Numbered from the stretch's first letter, positions 18,330-26,672 are shown. The stretch is DNA of 64,000 bases from Actinobacteria bacterium HGW-Actinobacteria-2 (GCA_002841335.1 PHEY01000006.1:147532-211531), one strand, 5' to 3'. Program-made: numbers and translations. Notes: generated by a model from the sequence alone, not told the origin.

Positions 18330-18361
18330 GACTCCAGCATGCCTGCCGGGTCTGACACTTC

Positions 18362-18853
18362 CTAGGCGTCCGCGGCAGTGCTGATCGCGGCCCGCTGGGC
18401 CCCGAGCGCGGCCAAGGCCGCCTCGGCATCGACGGTGACCGCGGCCCCCGCTTCACCCGAACCCAGGCTGATCGGGCCGGGCTCGATCGCGGCATCGGCG
18501 ATCACCGGCCAGGGGTGAGTCGAGCCGAACGGGGTGATCGTCCCGCGGCGGTAGCCGGTCGCGGCGAAGGCGGTCTCGGCGTCCGGCAGCGACAGCCGGG
18601 ACACTCCGAGCAGGGCGCGCAGCTTGGGCCAGGAGATCTCCCGGTCACCGGGCAGCAGCACGAACAGGTAGTCGTCGGCGCCCCGGCGCACCACCAACGT
18701 CTTCACGATGTCGGACGGACGAATGCCACGGACGGCCGCAGCCTCGGCCAGTGACCGCACCGGTCCGTGTCGCTGCACCACGAACGTCAGCCCGGCGGCA
18801 CGCATCGCGGCGGCGGCGGGGACGTCATCGGGAGCGGACGGCAGACTGGTCAC
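18362..18853 (-). CDS. YbaK/EbsC-family aminoacyl-tRNA deacylase
   Basis: 163-residue trans-editing enzyme of the YbaK/ProX superfamily that removes mischarged amino acids from tRNA. Features include the conserved Lys in IVKTLVVR, the loop GYRRGTITPFG, and SLGSGEAG near the C-terminus. Whether it edits Cys-tRNA(Pro), Ala-tRNA(Pro) or another species cannot be told. The start overlaps the upstream membrane-protein gene by 4 nt. Confidence 0.88.
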   Translation of the reverse strand: MTSLPSAPDDVPAAAAMRAAGLTFVVQRHGPVRSLAEAAAVRGIRPSDIVKTLVVRRGADDYLFVLLPGDREISWPKLRALLGVSRLSLPDAETAFAATGYRRGTITPFGSTHPWPVIADAAIEPGPISLGSGEAGAAVTVDAEAALAALGAQRAAISTAADA

Positions 18854-19656
18854 CCCGCCGACCGTACTCGCGCGGGTGTCGGGGAATCAGGCTGCGGTCG
18901 CAACGGCGCGGGGAGCAGGCGATCAACGAGCAGGAGTACCGCGGCGACGACGGCTGCTCCGACCAGGACGAGACCGGAGTTGATCAGGGCGGTGGCCAGC
19001 CCGAGTTTGCCGGCGTCCAGGAACGGATAGGGGTACCAGCCGGTGGCCTCGCCGCGCACGAAGGTGAACAGCAGCCAGGCGGCCGGCCACAGGCAGGCCC
19101 AGGCCAGCGTGCTCGCCGACATAGTGGGACGCGGGCCGAAGATCAGCCAGACGGCCACCGCCAGGATCGGGGTGGCGTAGTGGAACCCGAGGGTGGCCAC
19201 GTATGCCCAGCCGGCGAGGTCGAGGATCGGTGCCAACAGCAGATGGAACACCACACCGGTGGCGATGATCCCCAGTAAGGCGTCCAGGCGAACAACCCGC
19301 CACACCGCGCTGTCACGCTGTGGGCGGATGGCCAACATCACCGAGGTGACGCCGACGAGAATGTTGCTCAGCACGGTGAAGTAGCTGAACAGCCGAGCGA
19401 AGCGCACCTCGAGGCCCACAGTGGGGTCGACGACGCCGGAGTTGGCGTCGGCTCCGCCGGTGGAGGTGAGCACCAACTGGATCGCCAAGGTCGATGCGAC
19501 CGTCGCCGCCACCACGGCGTGACTCAGCCGCGCCAGGAGAAGCGTCCGTCGTTCTGGATCAGCGGCCGCATCCACGGCGCGCCGAGGTCGGTCGATCGTG
19601 GCCGGTGCCTGGCCGCTGGATCCGGGCGTTGAGGGATCAGCTGTGGAGGTACTCAA
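18850..19656 (-). CDS. Pr6Pr-family integral membrane protein
   Basis: 268-residue protein with six to seven hydrophobic segments after a roughly 40-residue polar N-terminus. The pattern RLFSYFTVLSNILVG in the second helix and LHLLL-type segments with conserved His are typical of Pr6Pr (FAR-17a/AIG1-like) proteins. Function is unknown. The 5' end overlaps the CBS gene by 20 nt and its stop overlaps the YbaK start, so the three appear to be one transcript. Confidence 0.82.
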   Translation of the reverse strand: MSTSTADPSTPGSSGQAPATIDRPRRAVDAAADPERRTLLLARLSHAVVAATVASTLAIQLVLTSTGGADANSGVVDPTVGLEVRFARLFSYFTVLSNILVGVTSVMLAIRPQRDSAVWRVVRLDALLGIIATGVVFHLLLAPILDLAGWAYVATLGFHYATPILAVAVWLIFGPRPTMSASTLAWACLWPAAWLLFTFVRGEATGWYPYPFLDAGKLGLATALINSGLVLVGAAVVAAVLLLVDRLLPAPLRPQPDSPTPARVRSAG

Positions 19657-20065
19657 GGAGGTGGTTGCGTTCGTCGGTGAGTTGGTCGATGCGGTACTTC
19701 ACCACATCACCCAGCGAAACGATGGCGACCAGGCGACCGTCCTCGACCACAGGCAGGTGCCGCAGCCGGGAGTAGGTCATGGTGTGCGCGGTCGCGCCGA
19801 GGGAGTCCTCGCGGGTGGAGGTGACCACCGGGGAGGTCATGATCTCGCCCACCGTGCGCTGTAGAACCGCCGGGCCGTCGCTGGCCAGGTGGCGCACCAC
19901 GTCGCGCTCGCTGACGATGCCGTCGACGCTCACGCCATCGGCGCTGACGACCACAGCACCGATGTTGCGCCGGGAGAGGAGTGCGGTGAGGTCGGCCACG
20001 GTCGCGCTGGCGGTGATGGTGACCACTTCGGAGCCCTTATTGCGAATAACGTCGTCGATCTTCAT
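19637..20065 (-). CDS. Tandem CBS-domain protein
   Basis: 142-residue protein made of two CBS motifs, residues 5-65 (DVIRNKGSEVVTI, GIVSERDVVRHLA) and 70-135 (TVGEIMTSPVVT, GRLVAIVSLGDVVKYR). CBS pairs bind adenine nucleotides and act as energy sensors. No effector domain is attached, so it is likely a stand-alone regulatory or stress protein. The first gene of a three-gene leftward unit. Confidence 0.92.
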   Translation of the reverse strand: MKIDDVIRNKGSEVVTITASATVADLTALLSRRNIGAVVVSADGVSVDGIVSERDVVRHLASDGPAVLQRTVGEIMTSPVVTSTREDSLGATAHTMTYSRLRHLPVVEDGRLVAIVSLGDVVKYRIDQLTDERNHLLEYLHS

Positions 20066-20151
20066 GTATTGACATTAGGCGACGATGGGTCCTTGCAGAA
20101 GGAGGCCGAAGGTGCGACAACTACTGTGCGCGGCGGGCGCAGAATAGGGCT

Positions 20152-20514
20152 ATGGCTTACGAATCCTGGATCGACCGACAGGTGCGCGAGGCCATCGAGC
20201 GCGGTGCCTTCGACGACCTGCCCGGTGCCGGCAAGCCGCTGTCGTTGAACGACGACCCCGATTGGTGGGTGAAGTCGAAGATCGCCGCGGAGAACCTCGA
20301 ACCGCTCCTGCCCACCTCCCTGGCGCTGCGTCGCGAGGTGCAGCGGCTGCCCGAAACCCTCGCCAACGTACGTGTCGAACAGGAGGCGAGGGCCATCGTC
20401 GAAGATCTCAATGCCCGAATCAAAGACAGCTACCTGCGCCCGCAGGACGGGCCGCGGGTGGTGGTGGGGCTGGTGGACGTGGCTGAGGCGATTAGCCAGT
20501 GGCGGCAGCGCTGA
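20152..20514 (+). CDS. DUF1992 protein (DNAJC28 conserved domain)
   Basis: 120-residue protein with the DUF1992 signature ESWIDRQVREAIERGAFD followed by LPGAGKPL and a WWVKSKIA block. The domain occurs in bacteria alone and in eukaryotic DNAJC28. Molecular function is unknown. It stands alone between the CBS gene and the convergent aldolase gene. Confidence 0.93.
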   Translation: MAYESWIDRQVREAIERGAFDDLPGAGKPLSLNDDPDWWVKSKIAAENLEPLLPTSLALRREVQRLPETLANVRVEQEARAIVEDLNARIKDSYLRPQDGPRVVVGLVDVAEAISQWRQR

Positions 20515-20523
20515 CCCGGACGG

Positions 20524-21165
20524 TCAGCGCCGCGGTACCCCGAACAACTGCTGGATCCGCTCCACCTCGTCGGCGGGCAGGTCACGACCACCGCCGACCG
20601 CGTCCAGACGCCAGATGAGCTCGGCGGTGTACTCCAGCCGCTCCATGGTCAGGTAGGCGGCGAAAACGTCGCTGCCCCAGGTGAGAGCGCCATGATTCTC
20701 CAGCAGGCAGGCGGTGTTGTCCGCGATCAGGTCGGTGATCGAATCCGGCACCGCCATGGTGGACGGCGTCGCATACGGCGCCAGCGGAACCCGCGGCAGC
20801 GCCACGATGGTTTCCGGCAACAGCCGGCACTCCAGCGAGCGCCCCTGAATCGCCATCATGGTGGCGAACATCGGGTGGGTGTGAACGACCGCGGTGACCT
20901 GGGGATCCACCTCGTACACCCGAAGATGCATCTTCACCTCCGAAGAGGGGCGGTTCGCGCCGGAGATGATGGTGCCATCCAGGCCCACCACGGTCAGGCC
21001 TTCCGGGGTGAGGAATCCCTTACTCACCCCGGTCGGCGTGCACACGATCTGGTCGCCCACCCGTACGGAGATGTTGCCGTCGTTGGCGGCCACCATGGAG
21101 CGCTGCCACATGGCCCGGCCGACCTCACAGATGGCCAGCCGGGCAGCGTCGAGCCCGTCAGTCAT
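20524..21165 (-). CDS. Class II aldolase (fuculose-/5-deoxyribulose-phosphate aldolase-like)
   Basis: 213-residue zinc-dependent class II aldolase/adducin protein. GNISVRVGDQIVCTPTGVSKG near the start (residues about 30-50), SEVKMHLRVY with the catalytic Glu, the metal ligands in VVHTHP and the later His in LLENHGALTWG match FucA/DrdA-type enzymes that release DHAP from a ketose 1-phosphate. ATG 21165 overlaps the lsrF stop by 8 nt; an in-frame GTG at 21171 is possible. It is the last gene of the leftward operon. Given MtnA and MtnK across the regulator, 5-deoxyribulose 1-phosphate or methylthioribulose 1-phosphate is a likely substrate. MtnB is the same fold, but the SEVKMHL and ENHG patterns favour an aldolase. 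Confidence 0.88.
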   Translation of the reverse strand: MTDGLDAARLAICEVGRAMWQRSMVAANDGNISVRVGDQIVCTPTGVSKGFLTPEGLTVVGLDGTIISGANRPSSEVKMHLRVYEVDPQVTAVVHTHPMFATMMAIQGRSLECRLLPETIVALPRVPLAPYATPSTMAVPDSITDLIADNTACLLENHGALTWGSDVFAAYLTMERLEYTAELIWRLDAVGGGRDLPADEVERIQQLFGVPRR

Positions 21166-22042
21166 CGGCACCGTTCGACAGCTCCAGGTAGAGCTGATGG
21201 GCCTGGCCAGCCGACAAAGAGTCGTGGACGATCCCGCGCACGGCCTGGATCATCGCGACCGGATCCTTGCGCTGGAAGATGTTGCGTCCCATGTCGACCC
21301 CGGCCGCACCGGCGTCGATCGCGTTGAAGGCCATGGTGAGAGCGTCGATGGCAGGCAGCTTCTTGCCGCCGGCCATGATGATCGGCACCGGGCATCCGGC
21401 CACGACCTGATCGAATCCCTCGTCGATGTAGTAGGTCTTCACCATCTGGGCGCCGAACTCGGCGATGATCCGGGTGGCCAGACCGAGGTAGCGGGCGTCA
21501 CGGGTGAGTTCCTTGCCGACCGCGGTCACGCCCAGCACCGGGATGCCGTACTGGTAGCCGGCGTCGATCTGGGCGTTGAGGTTAGCGATCGACTGGGTCT
21601 CGAACTCGCCCCCGATGAACACCTGGACGGCCACCGCGGCCGCGTCGATGCGCGCGGCGTCGGCCATCTCGACCGCCACCCGCTCGTTCGACAGCTCCTT
21701 GAGGATGGACGGCCCGCCACTGGCCCGCAGCACCAGCGCGTTCTTGACCGAGGCGGGAATGTTGGCCCGCAGGATGCCGCGGGTGGCCATCAACGCGTCG
21801 GCGTAGGGCGCCAACGGGACGATGTTCAGATCGATCCGCTCCAGGCCGCTGGTCGGGCCCTGGAAGTAGCCGTGGTCGAAGGCGAGCATGGCGGTGTGGC
21901 CGTCCTCACCGAAGATCCGCGACAGCCGGTGGCGCATGCCGAAGTCGAGTTGACCGGCACCCTTGATGTGGAAGTCCCACGACTTCTGGGGCTGGTCGAG
22001 ACCCCAATCCTTGGCTTGGATGTTGCCTTCTAGATCTGCCAT
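21158..22042 (-). CDS. lsrF: LsrF-type 3-hydroxy-5-phosphonooxypentane-2,4-dione thiolase
   Basis: 294-residue (beta/alpha)8 protein of the LsrF/DhnA class I aldolase family. The N-terminus KDWGLDQPQKSWDF, AFDHGYFQGPTSGLE and the presumed catalytic Lys202 in QMVKTYY (Lys203 in E. coli LsrF) match LsrF closely. LsrF transfers the acetyl end of its substrate to CoA, giving acetyl-CoA and DHAP, in autoinducer-2 breakdown. Here LsrK, LsrG and LsrR are absent and the partners are an aldolase/dehydrogenase fusion and a cupin, so the upstream route must differ. AAAGGAA precedes the ATG. An aldolase activity on another ketose phosphate is an alternative. Confidence 0.9.
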   Translation of the reverse strand: MADLEGNIQAKDWGLDQPQKSWDFHIKGAGQLDFGMRHRLSRIFGEDGHTAMLAFDHGYFQGPTSGLERIDLNIVPLAPYADALMATRGILRANIPASVKNALVLRASGGPSILKELSNERVAVEMADAARIDAAAVAVQVFIGGEFETQSIANLNAQIDAGYQYGIPVLGVTAVGKELTRDARYLGLATRIIAEFGAQMVKTYYIDEGFDQVVAGCPVPIIMAGGKKLPAIDALTMAFNAIDAGAAGVDMGRNIFQRKDPVAMIQAVRGIVHDSLSAGQAHQLYLELSNGADD

Positions 22043-22054
22043 GACGGGTTCCTT

Positions 22055-22441
22055 TCAGTTGGTGGCGTCGGGCACGACGGGTGCCGGATCGCCGGGATGC
22101 CAGGGGAGGTTGATGGTGTCGCCCGGGCTGGCCGGGGACTTGATGAAGACCATCTTGAAAACCTGATCACCGGTGTTGGTGAAGTAGTGCATCTCGCCGG
22201 GCGCGCAGCGGTACACGTCACCGGGAGTGATGGTGAACTGCTCAGCGCAGTCCACCCACAGGGTCGCCGAGCCTTCGACCACCACGAACGACTCGTCGCA
22301 GTGGTGGTGGATGTGGTTAGGCATTTCATCGCCGGGGCGCAGGGTCAGCAGGCCGATATCGCTGGTCGGGCCTTGGATCACATAGGCCGGGCCCCAGTCG
22401 CCGTTGCGCGGCGGTTGGCCGTCCAGTCGTCCTGATTGCAT
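22055..22441 (-). CDS. Single-domain cupin in the sugar-phosphate operon
   Basis: 128-residue cupin. Metal-binding His and Glu residues are seen in NHIHHHCDESFVV (HxH and Glu), with the second motif His in PGEMHYF. The fold suits an isomerase, epimerase or mutarotase acting on small sugars, but also many other roles. It lies between the aldolase/dehydrogenase fusion and lsrF, 12 nt from lsrF, with AGGAG before the ATG. It occupies the operon place that LsrG holds in true lsr systems. Substrate unknown. Confidence 0.85.
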   Translation of the reverse strand: MQSGRLDGQPPRNGDWGPAYVIQGPTSDIGLLTLRPGDEMPNHIHHHCDESFVVVEGSATLWVDCAEQFTITPGDVYRCAPGEMHYFTNTGDQVFKMVFIKSPASPGDTINLPWHPGDPAPVVPDATN

Positions 22442-22468
22442 GGTGTTCTCCTGTTGGTGGGCAGCCGG

Positions 22469-24421
22469 TCAGATGACCCGCTCGTTGCCGCCGTCGATCG
22501 GAATCTGGGCGCCGGTGGTGCAGGCGAAGGATTCGGTGCACAACTGGGTGGCCAGGCGTCCGACGGCGGCGCTGGTGATCTCGGTGTGAAGCAGGTTGCG
22601 GCGCTTGTAGGTCTCGACCGAGACGCCGTAATGCTCGGCTCGGGCCTGCAGCAGTTCGGGGGTCCACAGTCCGGTGTCGAACACGGCATCGGGGTGCACC
22701 ATGTTGACCCGGATGCCCTCGCCGGCCCATTCCAGCGCGGCCACCCGGGTGAGCTGGGTGACCGCCGCCTTGGACGATGAGTAGGCCGCAGCGCCCGGAC
22801 CGGGAGCGGCAACGTTCTTCGATGCGATCAACACCACGCGGCCGTACGGGTAGCCGGCAGCCAGCAGGGGCCGGGCCTGGCCGTACAGCTCCATCACCGA
22901 ATCGACGTTCACCGCCATGGTCTTGCGCCAGGCCGCCGCGCTGAGTTCGCCGAGGTTGGCGCTGGTCGGGAAGATTCCGGCGGCCACCACCAAGATGTCC
23001 AGGCCACCGAAGGTGTCCACCTGGCGGGCCAGGGCGGCGGCCACGGCCTGTGGGTCGGTCACGTCGAGCTGAAGGCCAAGGTAGCGCGGGCTGTCGAAGG
23101 TGTCGGCCACCGAGGCGGACAGATCCCAGCCCACCACGCAGGCACCGGCCTGGAGCAACTGCTCAGCGCAGCCGCGTCCGATGCCGGAGGCGGCTCCGGT
23201 GACCAGCGCCACCTGGCCGGTGAGATCGCCGGCGGTGGCGGTGCGGACGAGCTTCTGCTGCTGGAACAGCCAATACTCCAGGTCGAACACGTGCTCGCGG
23301 TCGGCCGGACGGTACCCGCCTAGGGCGTTGGCGCGCTGGATGGCGGCCATGGTGTGGCGGTAGATCTCGGCCGTGGCGGCAGCCTCCGATGGCGTCCGGC
23401 CGGCGGCGACCAGTCCGAACTCGGCATCCAGGATTACCCGGGGAGCCGGATCGAGTTCGCGCAGCGCAGCGCCGCGTCGATGCTGGTTCGCCTCGAAGTA
23501 GGCGTGGTAGTCGCTGGCGTACTGGTTGAGGTCGCGCCCGATCAGCGGCCACGGCTTGGTCCAGCTGGCGTGGTCGGGGGTGAGGGGTCCGGCCTGGGAG
23601 GCGGCCAGTGCGTCCGGGTTGGCCAGGAACGTCCGCACCGCTGCGGAGTCGTCGCGGCGCAGCACCAAGGCCTGCTGGGCTTGGCGGCAGAGGGCGCCGC
23701 GGAAGGCGGCCAGTTGGGCGGGCTCGACCGGTTCAGCGGGCTCGGCTGGCGGGGGAGGGAAGCCCACCGGGCCGAGCGCCGCTTCGGCCAGCGCCACCAC
23801 CTGCAGATGCCGTTCGAGGGCTTCTGCTGGAGTGTCGCCACCGGTGAACAGGCCGTGGCCCAGCACGACGATTCCGTACTCGTCGCCGTGGCGCTGCGAC
23901 CAGGCCAAGTGACAGGCTGCGACCAGGTCGGGGCCGGGCATCGCGTAGTCGACCACCACGCAGGTAGAGGCCACGGCATCCCGGACGCGCTGGGCTCCGC
24001 CGATGGAGTTGCTCAAGGCCAGCACCGCGTCAGCGTGGGAGTGCAGGACCGCGGCCGACGGCAGCAGGGCGTGCAGCAGGGTTTCCACCGAGGGGTCGGG
24101 GGCGCCGGCGTCGAACAGGGCGCAGCGCAGTTCGCTGTGCAGCCGGTCGTCAGGAACCACTACCGGCGGCAGCAGGCGCTGGACGGCCTTCAGCCGCAGC
24201 GGCGCGAAGCCGGCTTCGGTGATCGTGGCGAGGTCGTGTCCGCTGCCCTTGATGTAGAGCACCTCGACCTGCTCGCCGGTGATGTCGGTCGTGGTGGTCT
24301 TCACCGAGCTGTTACCGCCGCCGTGCAGCACTAACGCTGGGTCTGAGCCGATCACCCGGGAAACCCTGGCGAGTTCGGCGAGGTCGTTGACGGCCTCAGC
24401 TGTGACGGCACTGCCGCTCAT
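22469..24421 (-). CDS. Bifunctional class II aldolase / short-chain dehydrogenase (RhaD/RhaEW-like)
   Basis: 650-residue fusion. Residues 1 to about 375 form a class II aldolase domain (LVLHGGGNSSVKT, metal ligands in LHSHADAVLALSN, and GHGLFTGG). Residues about 385-650 form an SDR domain with TGAASGIG for NAD and the catalytic YSSSK. RhaEW-type enzymes cleave rhamnulose 1-phosphate to DHAP and lactaldehyde and oxidise the aldehyde. No rhamnose kinase or isomerase is present here; MtnK and MtnA take that place. ATG 24421 follows GAGGTG by 5 nt and is preferred over GTG 24427. It is the first gene of the leftward operon. Confidence 0.92.
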   Translation of the reverse strand: MSGSAVTAEAVNDLAELARVSRVIGSDPALVLHGGGNSSVKTTTTDITGEQVEVLYIKGSGHDLATITEAGFAPLRLKAVQRLLPPVVVPDDRLHSELRCALFDAGAPDPSVETLLHALLPSAAVLHSHADAVLALSNSIGGAQRVRDAVASTCVVVDYAMPGPDLVAACHLAWSQRHGDEYGIVVLGHGLFTGGDTPAEALERHLQVVALAEAALGPVGFPPPPAEPAEPVEPAQLAAFRGALCRQAQQALVLRRDDSAAVRTFLANPDALAASQAGPLTPDHASWTKPWPLIGRDLNQYASDYHAYFEANQHRRGAALRELDPAPRVILDAEFGLVAAGRTPSEAAATAEIYRHTMAAIQRANALGGYRPADREHVFDLEYWLFQQQKLVRTATAGDLTGQVALVTGAASGIGRGCAEQLLQAGACVVGWDLSASVADTFDSPRYLGLQLDVTDPQAVAAALARQVDTFGGLDILVVAAGIFPTSANLGELSAAAWRKTMAVNVDSVMELYGQARPLLAAGYPYGRVVLIASKNVAAPGPGAAAYSSSKAAVTQLTRVAALEWAGEGIRVNMVHPDAVFDTGLWTPELLQARAEHYGVSVETYKRRNLLHTEITSAAVGRLATQLCTESFACTTGAQIPIDGGNERVI

Positions 24422-24715
24422 GCGCACACCTCGTTGTGGTCAAACATGTAAGAGAAGTTGTTTTACAAGTTAGCTCGCGGGCCGGAGGGTGTCAACAGCG
24501 CAAGGGGGTCGCGGACGGGGTCTGCGAGGCCTGTTGGGGCGATCTGGACGCCTCAGGGCTGGGCGGGGGCGGTTTTGGCCTGGGCGCCTCCTGAGCCCGG
24601 TGGCGGGAGCCGGTGGTGGGCGCGCGGTCAGGGCGCTGGGCGCTGGCGGGCCGATGGGGTGGAGTTGGCAAGCCGTGGGCGCCTCAGCGCACCCGACGGG
24701 TCAGCAGTGCTGGAA
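24422..24715. promoter_or_regulatory. Leader of the leftward operon with candidate GntR-site
   Basis: 294-nt gap between the GntR gene and the aldolase/dehydrogenase gene. The A/T-rich segment 24441-24472 stands out from the GC-rich rest and holds the symmetrical TTGT-TTT-ACAA at 24458-24468 and the palindrome ACATGT nearby. Both are close to the operon start and could be promoter or operator. The 24480-24700 part is G-rich and shows no gene. Confidence 0.45.
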
Positions 24716-25435
24716 TCAGTTCCCGCTGCGGTAGATGGTGAAGTTGTAACGTCCCTCGATGAAGTAGGTGCGCGAGTACATCAACAACTGGCTGGCGCTG
24801 TCGTAGTGCAGCTGCTTCAGCATCACGAACAGGTGGTGGGCTGGAGCCTCCGGCCCCCAGCCGACGTGCTCGGAGTGCACCGCGTGGACTTCGGCGATGC
24901 CGTGATGTGGATCAACGCCCAGCTGCCCACGGAAGAACCGGAAAAGTGACCCTGACAAGGTGTTCGTGTCGAACTCCTTGGGCAGCAGATCGGCCGGGAT
25001 CAGGTCGTAGGAGTAGGCCATGACCTCACCGTCGGCGGTGATGGTGCGGCGCAGCTCCAAGATCTTGGTGTCGCCGGGCACGCCCATGGTGCTGGCCTCC
25101 TCGGGCAGCACGTGGCGGACCATCCGGCTGTAGTAGACCATCCCCGGAGTGCGGCCCATGGCGCGGATCGAATCGGTGATCGAGTCCAGTCGTTCCAGGC
25201 CCGCTTTGACCGTGGGCTGCTCCACGACGAAGGTGCCCACGCCGTGCTGGGTTCGCACCAGCCCCATGGCCTCCAGCTCGCGCAGGGCGGCACGGATAGT
25301 GGGGCGGGAGACCCCGAATTGCTCAGCCAGCTGGGCTTCCGCCGGGAGGCGAGTGCCTGGTTCGTGGGTACCGACAGAGAGCTCGGTACGAAGATCTTCC
25401 GAGACTCGCGAGACAAGCGTTGCGCGCTGCGCCAT
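24716..25435 (-). CDS. GntR/HutC-family regulator with UTRA domain
   Basis: 239-residue repressor. The winged-helix domain (about residues 1-75) includes EAQLAEQFGVSRPTIRAALREL, and the effector-binding UTRA domain covers about 95-235 with GRTPGMVYYSRM and RRTITADGEVMAYS. The ATG at 25433-25435 is preceded by an excellent AGGAGG; longer in-frame starts lack conservation. It is divergent from mtnA and reads toward the leftward operon, so it probably controls both. HutC-type regulators usually bind a pathway sugar phosphate or related metabolite. Confidence 0.93.
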   Translation of the reverse strand: MAQRATLVSRVSEDLRTELSVGTHEPGTRLPAEAQLAEQFGVSRPTIRAALRELEAMGLVRTQHGVGTFVVEQPTVKAGLERLDSITDSIRAMGRTPGMVYYSRMVRHVLPEEASTMGVPGDTKILELRRTITADGEVMAYSYDLIPADLLPKEFDTNTLSGSLFRFFRGQLGVDPHHGIAEVHAVHSEHVGWGPEAPAHHLFVMLKQLHYDSASQLLMYSRTYFIEGRYNFTIYRSGN

Positions 25436-25475
25436 CAGGAACCTCCTAGTCGGGGATGACCTTACCGCCTCGGAT

Positions 25476-25496
25476 AACGGTTGGCTAACAACCGTT
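25476..25496. promoter_or_regulatory. Candidate GntR operator (8-bp inverted repeat)
   Basis: AACGGTTG-GCTAA-CAACCGTT, perfect 8-bp arms with a 5-nt spacer, lies between the divergent gntR and mtnA genes. Its right arm runs into a consensus -35 box for mtnA, so a bound repressor would block the promoter. Confidence 0.65.
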
Positions 25497-25524
25497 GACA
25501 GCATCTCGAAGTTGTAACTACTGT
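25495..25524 (+). promoter_or_regulatory. Probable mtnA-operon promoter
   Basis: TTGACA at 25495-25500 is a perfect -35 box. A -10 candidate TACTGT at 25519-25524 gives 18-nt spacing; TAACTA at 25515 is closer but spaced only 14. The mtnA ATG follows about 42 nt later after AAGGA. Confidence 0.55.
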
Positions 25525-25566
25525 GCAGCCAACTGATCGGACAACGCAGTTCGAAGGACAAGGATT

Positions 25567-26601
25567 ATGGTTCGCGCACTCCACTGGATCAACGACTCTT
25601 CGTTGCTCCGACTCATCGACCAGACTCGCCTTCCCGAGGCGGAGGTCTACCTGGACATCACCACCGTTGACGCGCTGGTGCAGGCGATCAAGGATCTGGC
25701 CGTCCGGGGAGCCCCGGCGTTGGGGGCGGTGGGTGCGCTCGGGGTCGTGGTCGCCATGGAACAGGGGCGCCGCGAAGGTTGGACGGCCCAACGGCTGGCC
25801 GACGAGGTCGACCGGGTGCGGCGGGCGCGTCCCACCGCGGTCAACCTGGCCTGGGGCGTCGATCAGGTCTGGCCGCTGGCCGATCAGGGCATTCCGGCCG
25901 TGCTGGCCCGGGCCGAGGAGATCGTGGTCGAGGACGAGGCGGCCAACCGTCGCCTCTCCGCGCTAGGCGCAGACTGGATCCTGGCTCGCACCGGCAAGCA
26001 GAAGGTGCGCGTGATCACCCACTGCAACACCGGCGCCCTGGCCACCACGGCCTGGGGCACCGCCTACGGCATCATTCATGAGCTTCACGACCGCGGCGCG
26101 CTCGAACTGGTCTACGCCGACGAGACCCGGCCGCTGTTGCAGGGTGCCCGGCTGACCAGCTGGGAACTCGTCCAGGACGGCATTCCGCACGTGGTCGAAG
26201 CCGACGGCGCAGCGTCCAGCACCATCTTGCGTGGGCTGGTCGACGTGGCCATCATCGGCGCCGACCGGATCGCGGCCAACGGCGACAGCGCCAACAAGGT
26301 GGGTTCGGTAGCGCTGGCTTTGGCCGCAGCGCGCGCCGGCATCCCGTTCGTGGTCGCCGCCCCCTCATCGACCCTCGACCTGAGCACTGCCTCAGGGGAG
26401 GACATCGAAATCGAACTCCGTGACGAAGGCGAAGTCCTCAACCTCGGCGGAGTACGTACCACCCCGGTCGAAGCCGTCGGGTTCAACCCGGCCTTCGATG
26501 TCACGCCACACGACCTGATCTCCGCCATCGTGACGGAGTTCGGCGTCGTGGAGCCGGATCGCGATCCGGAACCTCGGCTCCTCGCCCGAATCTCCGGCTA
26601 G
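25567..26601 (+). CDS. mtnA: MtnA-type aldose-1-phosphate isomerase
   Basis: 344-residue enzyme converting S-methyl-5-thioribose 1-phosphate (or 5-deoxyribose 1-phosphate) to the ketose 1-phosphate. Catalytic Cys153 in THCNTGALAT and Asp233 in IIGADRIAANGD are present, and LAVRGAPALG near residue 44 is typical. The family also contains ribose-1,5-bisphosphate isomerase and DrdI; sequence alone does not separate them. First gene of the rightward operon. The rest of methionine salvage (mtnC, mtnD, mtnE-type genes) is not nearby, which favours a DHAP-shunt or deoxysugar role. Confidence 0.93.
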   Translation: MVRALHWINDSSLLRLIDQTRLPEAEVYLDITTVDALVQAIKDLAVRGAPALGAVGALGVVVAMEQGRREGWTAQRLADEVDRVRRARPTAVNLAWGVDQVWPLADQGIPAVLARAEEIVVEDEAANRRLSALGADWILARTGKQKVRVITHCNTGALATTAWGTAYGIIHELHDRGALELVYADETRPLLQGARLTSWELVQDGIPHVVEADGAASSTILRGLVDVAIIGADRIAANGDSANKVGSVALALAAARAGIPFVVAAPSSTLDLSTASGEDIEIELRDEGEVLNLGGVRTTPVEAVGFNPAFDVTPHDLISAIVTEFGVVEPDRDPEPRLLARISG

Positions 26602-26672
26602 GACCCGCAAGAAACACAGCCCGACCGACGCGAGAGAACGACCTCTCGCCCGCTCACGAAGGGAACCTTCAC

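Noticed and set aside
22469-24421. Rhamnose catabolism, from the RhaEW-like fusion
   Set aside because: No rhamnose isomerase, rhamnulokinase or RhaM-type gene is present; partners are pentose-type enzymes.
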